In this document: in pieces, positions 23,695 to 32,451 of the stretch
Position numbering within the stretch: position 1 is the first letter of the stretch
Layout of the letters: each line of letters begins with the position of its first letter
Assembly: GCF_002904295.1 (NCBI RefSeq)
Contig: NZ_PPHG01000057.1
Span: forward strand, 16,309-80,308
DNA from: Amycolatopsis sp. CA-128772
GTDB lineage: Bacteria; Actinomycetota; Actinomycetes; Mycobacteriales; Pseudonocardiaceae
DNA: 64,000 bases
Direction of reading: 5' to 3'
Made by a program: the position numbers and the translations under genes
The notes under the pieces: generated by a model
What the model saw: only the letters and a program-made list of their open reading frames with translations
Database searches by the model: none
Told to the model about the DNA's origin: nothing

Positions 23695-24918
23695 ATGCGC
23701 ACACGAACGTGCATGGCCGCGGCCGCGGCCGCCCTCTTGGTGCTCACCACCGGCGGCCCGGCCGGTGCCGCCCAGCCCGGCGGACCGCAGGTGTACGAGG
23801 TGACCGGTGCCGCCACCGCCCAGCAGCGCACCGAGGTCGCGCGGACCGGCGCGGACATCCTCGACGCCGAAGGCGCGACGACCACCGTCATCGCCAACCC
23901 CGGCGAGGCCGCCCAGCTGCGCGCGCTCGGCTTCGGCGTCAAGGCGCTCGGCCAGGTCGACCGGTCGCCGGGCGCGGCGGCCGCCGCGGACTTCCCGGCC
24001 GGCTACACCGGCTACCACACCTACGCCGAGACGCAGACCGAGCTGCAGAAGGCCGTCGCGAACTACCCGTCCCTGACCAAGCTCGGCAGCGCCGGCACCT
24101 CGTACGAAGGCCGGGCGCTTTCGCTGATCAAGATCAGTGACAACGCCGCCACCGACGAGAACGAGCCCGAGGTCCTCTTCACCTGCAACCAGCACGCGCG
24201 CGAGCACCTCACCACCGAGATGTGCCTGCACATCGTGCAGCGCCTGACCAGCGGATACGCGACCGACCCCGCCATCAAGCGGCTCGTCGACAGCACCGAG
24301 ATCTGGGTCATCCCGAGCGTCAACCCGGACGGCTCCGAGTACGACATCTCCGGCGGCACGTTCCACAGCTGGCGCAAGAACCGCCAGGGTCCCGGTACCG
24401 ACACCAACCGCAACTGGGGCTACAAGTGGGGCTGCTGCGGCGGCTCGTCGGGCTCGACGTCGAGCGAGACCTACCGCGGCACCGCGGCCTTCTCCGCGCC
24501 CGAGACCCGGGCCGTCTCGAACTGGGTGAACTCGCGGGTCGTCGGCGGCATCCAGCAGATCAAGACCCACATCGACTTCCACACCTACTCCGAGCTGGTG
24601 CTCTGGCCGTTCGGCTACACCTACGCCGACACCGCGCCCGGCCTCACCGCGGCCGAGGCGCAGAAGTTCCAGACGCTCGGCAAGCAGATGGCCGCCACCA
24701 ACGGCTACACGCCGGAGCAGTCCAGCGACCTCTACATCACCGACGGCAGCGTCAACGACTGGATGTGGGCGACGCACAAGATCTGGAGCTTCACCTTCGA
24801 GATGTACCCGAAGGGCAGCAGCCCGGGCTTCTACCCGCGCGACACCCAGATCGTCCCGCAGACCACCCGCAACGACCAAGCCGTCGACATCCTGATCAAC
24901 GCCGCGATCTCCGGCTGA
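23695..24918 (+). CDS. Secreted zinc carboxypeptidase (M14 family)
   Basis: A 407-residue secreted exopeptidase. The first 26 residues form a signal peptide (MRTRTCMAAAAAALLVLTTG, cleavage after GAA). A propeptide-like region runs to about 100, followed by the M14 domain: zinc ligands H167 and E170 (NQHAREH), substrate-binding DTNRNWGYKW, third zinc ligand H296 (IDFHTYSEL) and the general base E369 (FTFEMYP). All key residues are present. The ATG at 23695 is preferred over the adjoining GTG because of the GGAG spacing. A strong terminator follows. Confidence 0.93.
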   Translation: MRTRTCMAAAAAALLVLTTGGPAGAAQPGGPQVYEVTGAATAQQRTEVARTGADILDAEGATTTVIANPGEAAQLRALGFGVKALGQVDRSPGAAAAADFPAGYTGYHTYAETQTELQKAVANYPSLTKLGSAGTSYEGRALSLIKISDNAATDENEPEVLFTCNQHAREHLTTEMCLHIVQRLTSGYATDPAIKRLVDSTEIWVIPSVNPDGSEYDISGGTFHSWRKNRQGPGTDTNRNWGYKWGCCGGSSGSTSSETYRGTAAFSAPETRAVSNWVNSRVVGGIQQIKTHIDFHTYSELVLWPFGYTYADTAPGLTAAEAQKFQTLGKQMAATNGYTPEQSSDLYITDGSVNDWMWATHKIWSFTFEMYPKGSSPGFYPRDTQIVPQTTRNDQAVDILINAAISG

Positions 24919-25008
24919 CCCCCGATGGTGCTTTCGGGGGTTCCGGGTGGCGGAGCCCCCGGCCCGAGGCGAAGCCTCGGATGGCCCAGTCCGGCGCGGC
25001 TTGCGAAC

Positions 25009-25042
25009 GGCCCCCTTCCCCGTTGGACCGGGGAAGGGGGCC
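25009..25042 (+). terminator. Terminator behind the carboxypeptidase gene
   Basis: Arms GGCCCCCTTCCCC and GGGGAAGGGGGCC (13 bp, perfect) around an 8-base loop, ending 22 bp before the next start codon. Its right arm lies just ahead of the -10 of the carbonic anhydrase gene. Confidence 0.75.
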
Positions 25043-25063
25043 TGCGCGGTTTAGGGTGCGGGC

Positions 25064-25582
25064 ATGCCTCTGTTCTCGTTCGAAGGGCTCAGCCCGCAGG
25101 TCCACCCGGACGCCTGGATCGCCCCCACCGCCACCCTCATCGGCGACGTCGTCGTCGAGAAGGACGCCTCGGTCTGGTTCGGCGCGGTGATCCGGGCCGA
25201 CTTCGGCCGGATCGTCATCCGCGAGGGCGCCAACATCCAGGACAACTCGGTGATCCACGTCAACGACGGCGTCTGCGAGGTCGGCAAGAACGTCACCGTG
25301 GGCCACCAGTGCCTGGTGCACGACTGCACGATCGGGGAGCAGGCGCTGATCGGCAACGGCTCTACGGTGCTCGACAAGGCGAAGATCGGCGCGCGGGCGC
25401 TCGTCGCGGCCGGAGCCACCGTCACGCCGGCGACGGAGGTGCCGGAAGAGGTGATCGCGATGGGCAGCCCGGCGAAGAAGTTCGTCCCGCTGACCGACTC
25501 GGCGCGGATGTGGGTCGAGCACAACGCGGCGATCTACCAGGAGCTGGCGCGCCGGCACCGAGCGGGCACCAAACCGGTTTGA
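25064..25582 (+). CDS. Gamma-class carbonic anhydrase family protein
   Basis: A 172-residue left-handed beta-helix protein built of hexapeptide turns (APTATLIGDVVVEKDASVWF and onward). The three zinc-type histidines are present: NSVIHVND, VTVGHQCLVH (GH and VH). It belongs to the PaaY/YrdA/CaiE-like group, some members of which hydrate CO2 while others act on CoA-linked or other substrates. The ATG at 25064 is six bases after a TAGGGT box, implying a leaderless mRNA. Its stop codon overlaps the -35 of the next gene's promoter. Confidence 0.88.
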   Translation: MPLFSFEGLSPQVHPDAWIAPTATLIGDVVVEKDASVWFGAVIRADFGRIVIREGANIQDNSVIHVNDGVCEVGKNVTVGHQCLVHDCTIGEQALIGNGSTVLDKAKIGARALVAAGATVTPATEVPEEVIAMGSPAKKFVPLTDSARMWVEHNAAIYQELARRHRAGTKPV

Positions 25583-25609
25583 CCCTCCAGTAGCTGGAGA
25601 CTCTAGCTT
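25579..25609 (+). promoter_or_regulatory. MerR-type promoter of the L11 paralogue
   Basis: TTGACC (25579-25584) and TAGCTT (25604-25609) are separated by 19 bp, the overlong spacing typical of MerR-activated promoters. The spacer carries the dyad CTCCAG-TAG-CTGGAG centred between the boxes. The expected transcription start coincides with the ATG at 25616, so the message is leaderless. Confidence 0.7.
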
Positions 25610-25615
25610 CGGGAC

Positions 25616-26041
25616 ATGGCTCCGAAGAGGAAACTCACCCACCAGGTCACGCTCGAGCTCAGCGCGGGCAACGCCCCGGTCGTCGACCTCGGCAAGATGC
25701 TGGGCCAGACCGGGATCAACCTCGTCGAGGTCAAGAAGGCCTACGACGCGGCGACGGCGGCGCAGCGCGGCGACATCGTGCCGGTGGTCGTTTCGGTGTT
25801 CGAGGACCGCTCCTTCGTGCTCCGGCTCAAGACGCCCCCGACGTCGTTCCTCATCAAGAAGGCGTTGGGGGACAAGGGTTCTTCGCGGCCGGGGCACGAG
25901 GTCGCGGGCAAGCTGACCGAAGAGCAGCTGCGCGCGATCGCCGAACGCAAGCTGCCGGACCTCAACACCACCGACGTCGAGGCGGCGATGCGCACGATCG
26001 CCGGCACCGCCCGGTCGATGGGCGTCGTGGTCGTGCCCTGA
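25616..26041 (+). CDS. Divergent ribosomal protein uL11 paralogue
   Basis: A 141-residue protein of normal L11 length. Strong matches to L11 run throughout: AYDAATAAQRGDIVPVVVSV, KTPPTSFLIKKALG, ERKLPDLNTTDVEAAMRTIA and GTARSMGVVVV. The N-terminal loop that is PPVGPALGQHG in ordinary L11 reads PVVDLGKMLGQTG, so the prolines that contact thiostrepton-type antibiotics are altered. It is not in an rplK-rplA operon but alone behind a MerR-type promoter. It could replace L11 under stress or antibiotic exposure, or have left the ribosome; both are inference. No leader and no ribosome site are present. Confidence 0.88.
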   Translation: MAPKRKLTHQVTLELSAGNAPVVDLGKMLGQTGINLVEVKKAYDAATAAQRGDIVPVVVSVFEDRSFVLRLKTPPTSFLIKKALGDKGSSRPGHEVAGKLTEEQLRAIAERKLPDLNTTDVEAAMRTIAGTARSMGVVVVP

Positions 26042-26087
26042 ACATCGCGTAAACCGAGGCTCAAGCGTCGTGGACTACGCTCTTCCC

Positions 26088-26168
26088 CTGCAGCAGCGAC
26101 TGGCGCCATCGAGGTGGAGCACCACCGGGAAGCGACGACGAGGCCGGCACCGCGCGCCTGGGTGAAGG
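26088..26168 (+). promoter_or_regulatory. ZTP (pfl-type) riboswitch ahead of glyA
   Basis: The region shows the conserved blocks of the ZTP riboswitch in order: GCGACTGGCG (26096-26105), the helix GAGGTGG/CCACC closed by CCGGGAAGCGAC, a short linker, and the ligand pocket element CGCGCGCCTGGGT (26150-26162). It lies in the glyA leader, a known location for this class, and would raise expression when ZMP/ZTP signals 10-formyl-tetrahydrofolate shortage. Confidence 0.85.
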
Positions 26169-26191
26169 CCACTCCAGAGCCGGAGTACGCC

Positions 26192-27460
26192 ATGACACAC
26201 CAGCCGAAACTGAACGCGCTCGCCACCGCCGACCCAGCCATCGCCGGGCTCGTCGAGGACGAAGCCAAGCGCCAGCACGACAAGATCCGCCTGATCGCCT
26301 CGGAGAACTACGTCTCACAGGCCGTGCTCGAGGCGACCGGGAGTGTGCTCACCAACAAGTACTCCGAGGGCTACGCGGGCAAGCGGTACTACGAGGGCCA
26401 GCAGTTCATCGACCAGGTCGAGCAGCTGGCCATCGAGCGGGCGAAGGCCGTGTTCGGCGCCGACCACGCGAACGTCCAGCCGTACTCCGGGTCGCCGGCG
26501 AACCTGGCCGTGTACCTGGCCTTCGCCCAGCCCGGTGACACCGTGCTCGGCATGGCGCTGCCCGACGGCGGCCACCTCACGCACGGCTGGAGCGTCTCCG
26601 CGACCGGCAAGTGGTTCACGCCGGTGCGCTACGGCGTCGCCAAGGAGACCGGCCGCGTCGACCTCGACCAGGTGCGCGACCTGGCTCGGCAGCACCGGCC
26701 GAAGCTGATCTTCGCCGGCGGCACGGCGATCCCGCGCACGATCGACTTCCCGGCGTTCGCCGAGATCGCCGCCGAGGTGGACGCGGTGCTCGTCGCCGAC
26801 ATCGCGCACATCGCCGGCCTGGTCGCGGGCGGCGCGCACCCGTCGCCGGTCGGGCACGCGCAGGTGATCACGACGACCACGCACAAGACCCTGCGCGGCC
26901 CGCGCGGCGCGATGATCCTCTCCGACGCCGACCACGCGAAGGCCGTCGACAAGGCGGTGTTCCCGGGGCTGCAGGGCGGCCCGCACAACCACACGACCGC
27001 GGCGATCGCGGTCGCCCTCGGGGAGGCGCAGCAGCCGTCGTTCAGCGACTACGCGCACACGATCGTCGCCAACGCCCGCGCGCTGGCCGACGCGCTGCTG
27101 GCCTGCGGTTACGACCTCGTGTCCGGCGGCACCGACAACCACCTGCTGCTGATCGACCTGACGAACAAGGGGGTCGCGGGCAAGCCGGCCGCGCAGGCCC
27201 TCGACCGCGCGGGCATCGAGCTGAACTACAACACGGTGCCGTTCGACCCGCGCAAGCCGTTCGACCCGTCCGGCATCCGCCTCGGCACGTCCGCGATCAC
27301 GACCCGCGGCCTGCGGCCGGAGCACCAGGTCGAGGTGGCGGCGTGGATCGACCGCACGATCACCGCGGCGGCCGCGTCCGACGAGGCCTCGCTGGACACG
27401 ATCGCCGCGGAGATCCGCGAGTTCCTGGCGCCGTTCCCCATCCCGGGCTACTCCGCCTGA
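26192..27460 (+). CDS. glyA: Serine hydroxymethyltransferase
   Basis: A 422-residue PLP enzyme converting serine and tetrahydrofolate to glycine and 5,10-methylene-tetrahydrofolate, the main one-carbon source. The PLP lysine is K232 in [12 protein letters not shown], and [19 protein letters not shown] and SGTDNH-type elements ([13 protein letters not shown]) are present. Length is normal. The true start is the ATG at 26192; upstream in-frame codons belong to the riboswitch. It is controlled by the ZTP riboswitch and ended by a strong hairpin, so it is monocistronic. Confidence 0.97.
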   Translation: MTHQPKLNALATADPAIAGLVEDEAKRQHDKIRLIASENYVSQAVLEATGSVLTNKYSEGYAGKRYYEGQQFIDQVEQLAIERAKAVFGADHANVQPYSGSPANLAVYLAFAQPGDTVLGMALPDGGHLTHGWSVSATGKWFTPVRYGVAKETGRVDLDQVRDLARQHRPKLIFAGGTAIPRTIDFPAFAEIAAEVDAVLVADIAHIAGLVAGGAHPSPVGHAQVITTTTHKTLRGPRGAMILSDADHAKAVDKAVFPGLQGGPHNHTTAAIAVALGEAQQPSFSDYAHTIVANARALADALLACGYDLVSGGTDNHLLLIDLTNKGVAGKPAAQALDRAGIELNYNTVPFDPRKPFDPSGIRLGTSAITTRGLRPEHQVEVAAWIDRTITAAAASDEASLDTIAAEIREFLAPFPIPGYSA

Positions 27461-27473
27461 CCCCGAACCCCGA

Positions 27474-27503
27474 GGGCGGCACTTTCACGTGAAAGTGCCG
27501 CCC
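27474..27503 (+). terminator. Terminator behind glyA
   Basis: Perfect 15-bp arms (GGGCGGCACTTTCAC and complement) meet at a CACGTG centre, so they can also be read as a 30-bp DNA palindrome. It begins 14 bp after the glyA stop. Confidence 0.85.
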
Positions 27504-27582
27504 TTCGGCGTGTCCGAGACCGGGGTCACAGAATATTTGGTTGCACGATACAAGCGTCTCGCGGAATACTTGGGTCAAGCAA

Positions 27583-27607
27583 GTAGTTGAACGGTACAAG
27601 CAACTAC
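27583..27607 (+). promoter_or_regulatory. Operator-like inverted repeat ahead of the exporter gene
   Basis: GTAGTTG (27583-27589) and CAACTAC (27601-27607) form a perfect inverted repeat with 11-bp spacer. A related motif GATACAAGC/GGTACAAGC occurs at about 27547 and 27593. It ends 26 bp before the start codon, a position suited to a TetR or MarR repressor; no such gene is adjacent. Confidence 0.55.
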
Positions 27608-27632
27608 GCGGAGACTTCCGAGGGAGACCACC

Positions 27633-29288
27633 ATGAGCGACACCACCACGGCGGAAGGAGCAGCCGCTACGAACGGCAAACTGACTCACCGCCAGATCCT
27701 GACCGTGCTGTCCGGGCTGATGCTCGGCATGTTCCTCGCCGCGCTCGACCAGACCATCGTGTCGAGCTCGATGCGCACCATCGCCGACGAGCTCCACGGC
27801 CTGTCCCTGCAGGCCTGGGCCACCACCGCCTACCTCATCACCGCGACGCTCTCGACGCCGCTGTACGGCAAGCTGTCCGACCTCTACGGCCGCAAGCCCA
27901 TGTACCTCACGGCGATCTCGCTGTTCCTGGTCGGCTCGCTGGCCAGCGGCATGGCGACGTCGATGTACGAGCTCGCCGCCTTCCGCGCCTTCCAGGGGCT
28001 CGGTGCCGGTGGCCTGATGTCCCTCGCGCTGGCGATCATCACCGACATCACCGCGCCGCGTGAGCGCAGCAAGTACCAGGGCTACTTCATGGCCGTCTTC
28101 GGCATCTCGAGCGTCGCCGGCCCGGTCGTCGGCGGGTTCTTCGCCGGCATCGACACCTTCGCCGGCATCACCGGCTGGCGCTGGGTCTTCCTGGTCAACG
28201 TCCCGATCGCGCTCGCCGCGCTGGTCGTCGTCAGCAAGGTGCTGAACCTCCCGCACAGCCGCGTGGACCAGAAGGTCGACTACTGGGGTGCGGTCGCGCT
28301 GGCCACCGGCCTGGTGCCGCTGCTGATCGTCGCCGAGCAGGGCCGCGAGTGGGGCTGGGGCTCCGCCGCTTCGATCGCCATGTACGTCGTCGGCGGGCTG
28401 GGCGCGGCCGCGTTCGTCTGGATCGAACGCCGGATGGGCGACGCCGCCCTGCTGCCGCTGCGCCTGTTCGACCGGCCGGTGTTCCGGATGTCGACCATCG
28501 TCACCGTCGTCCAGGGCGCCGGGATGTTCGGCGCGATGATGTCGCTGCCGCTGTACCTGCAGATCGTCAAGGGCGCGACGCCGACCCAGGCCGGCCTGCA
28601 GATGCTCCCGCTGACCCTCGGGATCATGGTCGCCAGCCTGACCAGTGGCCGGATCATCGCGGCCACCGGCCGGTACAAGATGTTCGCGGTGGCCGGGATC
28701 GGCCTGATGGCGGCGGCGCTGTTCGCGCTGTCGACGATCACCGTCGACAGCTCGCTGGCGCTGGTCATGGTGATCGCCTTCGTGATCGGCCTCGGCCTCG
28801 GCGCCTCGATGCAGACGCTGGTGCTGGCCGCGACCAACGACGTCCGCCCGCAGGACATCGGCGTCGCCACCTCGGCGGCGACGTTCTTCCGGCAGATCGG
28901 CGGCACGGCGGGCACCGCGGTGTTCCTGTCGATCCTGTTCGGCACGGTCGGCGACCGGATCGCGAACGCCATCCGCTCGGCGCTGACCAACCCGGCCTAC
29001 GTGTCGGCGCTGGCCCAGAACCCCGCGTTCGCGCAGCAACTGAAGAGCGGCAGCCTCGACGTCAACGACACGTCGTTCCTCTCGACGCTCGACCCGGCGC
29101 TGGCGCGGCCGATCCTGCAGGGCTTCGCCGACTCGATGAGCACGGTGTTCCTGGTCGGCGGGATCGTGCTGACCGTCGGCTTCGCGCTGGTGTGGTTCCT
29201 CAAGGAGAAGCCGCTGTCGGACAAGTCGGCGATGGAGCAGCGCGCGGAGGCCGAGGCGGACGCCCCGGCGCTCGCCCTGGCGCACTGA
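27633..29288 (+). CDS. DHA2-family (EmrB/QacA-type) multidrug MFS exporter
   Basis: A 551-residue proton-driven drug exporter with about 14 membrane segments. Motif A (GKLSDLYGRKPMY) follows the second helix, LDQTIVSSSMRTIADEL is the motif D1 of the 14-helix families, and GISSVAGPVVGGFF is motif C. Substrate unknown. It has a good start with GAGGGAGACC upstream and an operator-like inverted repeat in the leader, so it is likely induced by its substrate. It is followed by a bidirectional terminator shared with ppa. Confidence 0.92.
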   Translation: MSDTTTAEGAAATNGKLTHRQILTVLSGLMLGMFLAALDQTIVSSSMRTIADELHGLSLQAWATTAYLITATLSTPLYGKLSDLYGRKPMYLTAISLFLVGSLASGMATSMYELAAFRAFQGLGAGGLMSLALAIITDITAPRERSKYQGYFMAVFGISSVAGPVVGGFFAGIDTFAGITGWRWVFLVNVPIALAALVVVSKVLNLPHSRVDQKVDYWGAVALATGLVPLLIVAEQGREWGWGSAASIAMYVVGGLGAAAFVWIERRMGDAALLPLRLFDRPVFRMSTIVTVVQGAGMFGAMMSLPLYLQIVKGATPTQAGLQMLPLTLGIMVASLTSGRIIAATGRYKMFAVAGIGLMAAALFALSTITVDSSLALVMVIAFVIGLGLGASMQTLVLAATNDVRPQDIGVATSAATFFRQIGGTAGTAVFLSILFGTVGDRIANAIRSALTNPAYVSALAQNPAFAQQLKSGSLDVNDTSFLSTLDPALARPILQGFADSMSTVFLVGGIVLTVGFALVWFLKEKPLSDKSAMEQRAEAEADAPALALAH

Positions 29289-29296
29289 CCGCACGA

Positions 29297-29333
29297 AAAA
29301 AGGCCCCCTCGGGATCTCCCGAGGGGGCCTTTT
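29297..29333. terminator. Bidirectional terminator between MFS gene and ppa
   Basis: AAAAGGCCCCCTCGGGA pairs with TCCCGAGGGGGCCTTTT; A-run before and T-run after make it effective on both strands for the convergent genes. Confidence 0.9.
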
Positions 29334-29339
29334 CTCAGT

Positions 29340-29855
29340 TCAGTGACCGGTCCCGTTGGCGTCTTCCTTGGCCAGGCGGTCGGTCTCGCGCTCGTACGAG
29401 CGGGCGATCTCGCTCTCGGCCTCGGTGCGGCCGACCCAGGACGAGCCTTCGACGCTCTTGCCGGGCTCGAGGTCCTTGTAGACCTCGAAGAAGTGCTGGA
29501 TCTCCAGCTTGTGGAACTCGTTCAGGTGGTGGATGTCGCGCAGGTGCTCCAGGCGCGGGTCGTTCGTCGGGACCGCGAGGACCTTGTCGTCCGGGCCCTT
29601 CTCGTCGGTCATCCGGAACATGCCGATGGCGCGGCAGCGGATCAGGCAGCCGGGGAACGTCGGCTCCTGCACGAGGACGAGCACGTCGAGCGGGTCGCCG
29701 TCCTGGCCGAGGGTGTCGTCGATGAAGCCGTAGTCGGCCGGGTACTGCGTGGCCGTGAACAGGGTCCGGTCCAGCTTGATGCGGCCGGTCTTGTGGTCGA
29801 CCTCGTACTTGTTGCGCTCCCCTTTGGGGATTTCGATCGTGACGTCGAACTCCAC
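29340..29855 (-). CDS. ppa: Inorganic pyrophosphatase
   Basis: A 171-residue family I pyrophosphatase that hydrolyses PPi and pulls biosynthetic reactions forward. The family signature [10 protein letters not shown] is intact, with further active-site elements [20 protein letters not shown] and [12 protein letters not shown]. Length is typical. It is convergent with the exporter gene and divergent from dacB, an order often seen in actinobacteria. A perfect palindrome lies in the shared ppa-dacB upstream region. Confidence 0.97.
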   Translation of the reverse strand: MEFDVTIEIPKGERNKYEVDHKTGRIKLDRTLFTATQYPADYGFIDDTLGQDGDPLDVLVLVQEPTFPGCLIRCRAIGMFRMTDEKGPDDKVLAVPTNDPRLEHLRDIHHLNEFHKLEIQHFFEVYKDLEPGKSVEGSSWVGRTEAESEIARSYERETDRLAKEDANGTGH

Positions 29856-29914
29856 GGCGTCCTCGCTGCTTCTTTATAGATCCGGGCGTGCCCGCCCGTC
29901 GCGGGCGGCAACCT

Positions 29915-29929
29915 TCAAGACTGTCTTGA
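29915..29929. promoter_or_regulatory. Palindrome in the ppa-dacB divergent region
   Basis: TCAAGAC-T-GTCTTGA is a perfect 15-bp palindrome about 60 bp upstream of ppa and 103 bp upstream of the chosen dacB start. It may be an operator acting on either gene. Confidence 0.45.
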
Positions 29930-30031
29930 CGTCTCCTAGTGTGGACTACGCCCCTGCGCGGAGTCGCATCGATGTCGGCCTCGCGGCATGTGAGCTTGGC
30001 CCCTTCCGGGGCAGGTGAGAAGGAGTGGTGG

Positions 30032-32389
30032 GTGCCGGAAAACGACCAGCCGATGTGGCCTTCGTCGGACGAAGACCGCTCGTCGTCCGGCGTGCGGGAA
30101 ACCACTCCGATGGCCCTGCCCGACCCGCCGGCGGGTCACGGCGGCAATCCCGGCGTGCCCAAGGTCACAGCCAGCGACGCGCCGAAGGGATCGTGGTTCG
30201 CGCCGAACGTGGCGCCTGAGCCGGTCCCCGGCCTGAACGCGCCCGCGGAGGAGCCGGCGCCCCCACCGGCCCCGGCCCCGGCCAAGCAGGACCTGGCCGA
30301 CCGGCTCGGCAGCCGCGAACCTCAGCAGCCGCCGAAGCCGGCCGAAGAGGGCACCGAGTACATCCGGGTCGAGCAGCCCGAGCCGAAGCCGGCCGCGGAG
30401 AGCACCCAGTTCATCGAGGTGAAGCAGCCGACGCCGGTGGTGCCGGTCGAGCGCGATGTCTGGTCCCGTGAGCAGCCGGAACGTCGTGAGCAGCCCGAGG
30501 AGCCGCAGCAGCCGTGGCGTGAAGAGCTGCAGCTGTGGCGTGAGGAGCAGCAACGCCGCGAAGAGCAGCTGGGCCGCCGCGAAGAGCCGCCGCAGCAGCC
30601 ACCACGTGCCGAGCCGCAGCGCGTCGAACCCCAGCAGCAGCGGCCCGACGCACCCTGGTCCCAGCGCATCGAGCTGCGGGAGGACCGGGCGGGCGACCGG
30701 CCGGCCGAGCCGGGTGACCGCCGGCCCGCGCTGCCGCCGGAGCCGCCGCGCGGGGTGGTGCCCTCGGCGTCCGCCGGGACGCTGGCCCGCCCGCAGCGGA
30801 TCGAGCCCGACGGGCAGCGGTTCGACGCCGAGGCGACCGTCGGGATCGAGCGGCCGACCCAGTTCCCCGGCGCCTTCCAGCAGCAGCCCCAGCCGCGGCC
30901 CGACCAGCCCCGCCCGGACCAGCCGCGGACCGAGCCGCCCGCCGAGCCGCCGGTGCCGCCCGCGGCCGAGGCGCCGGCCGGCGAAGAGCCGCCGAAGAAG
31001 CGGCGCAAGGGCAAGCTGATCGCGCTGGTCGTGGTCGTCCTCCTGGTGCTGGCGGGCGGCGGGGTCGCCGCCGCGATGCCGAAGGTGGCGAACCGGCTCG
31101 CCCTGCCGTGGGCGCCCAACGCGCCCAAGGGCGACGCGCCGTCGCCGGCCTCGGCGACGCGCCAGCTGCAGGGCCCGGCCGTGGCCGGCCCGGCGCCGAC
31201 CGCCAACGGCGTCAAGTCCGCGCTGGCCGGGGCGGCCGGCAGCGGCGCGCTCGGGCAGCTCACCGGCAGCGTGGTCGACCCGGTGACCGGGACCGCGCTG
31301 TGGGACCACAGCTCGGGGACCCCGGTGACGCCCGCGTCGACGACGAAGGTGCTCACGTCCGCGGCCGCGCTGCTCTCGCTGGATCACAACCTGCGCCTGT
31401 CGACCAAGATCGTGCAGGGCGCCGACCCGGGCACGGTGATCCTGGTCGGCGGCGGCGACACGACGCTCACCAACCTGCCGCTGGGCACCGACTCCCCGCT
31501 GTACCCGGGCGGCGCGCACGTCGACGACCTCGTCGCGCAGGTCAAGAAGGCGGTGCCGGGGGTCAAGAAGGTGCAGGTCGACCTGACCCTGTTCAAGGGG
31601 GCGACGACCGCGCCCGGCTGGGAAGCCGGTGACGCGCCTTCGACGTACGCGACGCAGATGGCGCCGGTGATGGCCGACGGCGGCCGCATCAACCCCAAGG
31701 ACAACAACTCGCAACGCACGGCGAACGCGGGCAGCGCGCTGGCCTCTTCGGTCGCCTCGAAGCTGGGCGCTTCGGCGGGCGGCCTGGCGACCGCGCCCAA
31801 GGACGCGAAGGTGGTGGCCGAGGTCAAGTCGGCTCCGCTGACCGAGCTGGTGTCGGACCTGATGGAGCTGTCCGACGACGTCCTCGCCGAGGCGGTCGCC
31901 CGGCAGGTCGCGCTCGCGAACGGTGAGGAAGCCAGCTACGCCGGCGGCGCCAAGGCGACCATCAAGGTCCTGAAGGACCACGGGTTCGACGTCAGCGGGG
32001 TCGTGCTGTCCGACGGCAGCGGCATCTCGTCGCAGAACCGCATCCCGGCGCGGCTGCTGACCCAGCTGCTGGCCGCCGCGGCGGCGCCGGAGGGCAAGAA
32101 CCCGAGCACCGCGAAGCTGCGTCCGGTGCTGGCGGGCCTGCCGGTGGCGGGCGGCTCGGGCACCCTCGCCGACAAGCGGTTCGACACGCCGGCGTCGCAG
32201 GCCGGCCGCGGCTGGGTGCGGGCCAAGACGGGCACGCTCACCGGCGTGAACACGCTGGCCGGGCTGGTCCTCGACCAGGACGGCCGGGTGCTGGTGTTCG
32301 CGTTCATGTCCAACGGCTCCGACACCGAACCCGGCCGCGACGCGATCGACGCCCTCGCGACGAGCCTCCGCAAGTGCGGCTGCTCGTAG
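30032..32389 (+). CDS. dacB: D-alanyl-D-alanine carboxypeptidase/endopeptidase (PBP4 type)
   Basis: A 785-residue cell-wall enzyme trimming peptidoglycan peptides. About 320 residues of Pro/Glu/Gln-rich cytosolic sequence precede one membrane helix (KLIALVVVVLLVLAGGGVAA, about 327-348). The external peptidase S13 domain has SxxK near 435 (PASTTKVL), the SDGSGISSQNR motif, and KTG near 731 (RAKTGTLTGV). The expected SxN motif reads SDD (LSDDVLAEA). The long tail is unusual next to plain DacB and is shared with many actinobacterial homologues. I start at GTG 30032, where AAGGAG is well placed. Confidence 0.9.
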   Translation: MPENDQPMWPSSDEDRSSSGVRETTPMALPDPPAGHGGNPGVPKVTASDAPKGSWFAPNVAPEPVPGLNAPAEEPAPPPAPAPAKQDLADRLGSREPQQPPKPAEEGTEYIRVEQPEPKPAAESTQFIEVKQPTPVVPVERDVWSREQPERREQPEEPQQPWREELQLWREEQQRREEQLGRREEPPQQPPRAEPQRVEPQQQRPDAPWSQRIELREDRAGDRPAEPGDRRPALPPEPPRGVVPSASAGTLARPQRIEPDGQRFDAEATVGIERPTQFPGAFQQQPQPRPDQPRPDQPRTEPPAEPPVPPAAEAPAGEEPPKKRRKGKLIALVVVVLLVLAGGGVAAAMPKVANRLALPWAPNAPKGDAPSPASATRQLQGPAVAGPAPTANGVKSALAGAAGSGALGQLTGSVVDPVTGTALWDHSSGTPVTPASTTKVLTSAAALLSLDHNLRLSTKIVQGADPGTVILVGGGDTTLTNLPLGTDSPLYPGGAHVDDLVAQVKKAVPGVKKVQVDLTLFKGATTAPGWEAGDAPSTYATQMAPVMADGGRINPKDNNSQRTANAGSALASSVASKLGASAGGLATAPKDAKVVAEVKSAPLTELVSDLMELSDDVLAEAVARQVALANGEEASYAGGAKATIKVLKDHGFDVSGVVLSDGSGISSQNRIPARLLTQLLAAAAAPEGKNPSTAKLRPVLAGLPVAGGSGTLADKRFDTPASQAGRGWVRAKTGTLTGVNTLAGLVLDQDGRVLVFAFMSNGSDTEPGRDAIDALATSLRKCGCS

Positions 32390-32451
32390 CGGAGCCGAAC
32401 CGTACGAAGATCGTGGCCGGAAACCCGCCCGGGGCAGGTAGCGTCGGAAGG

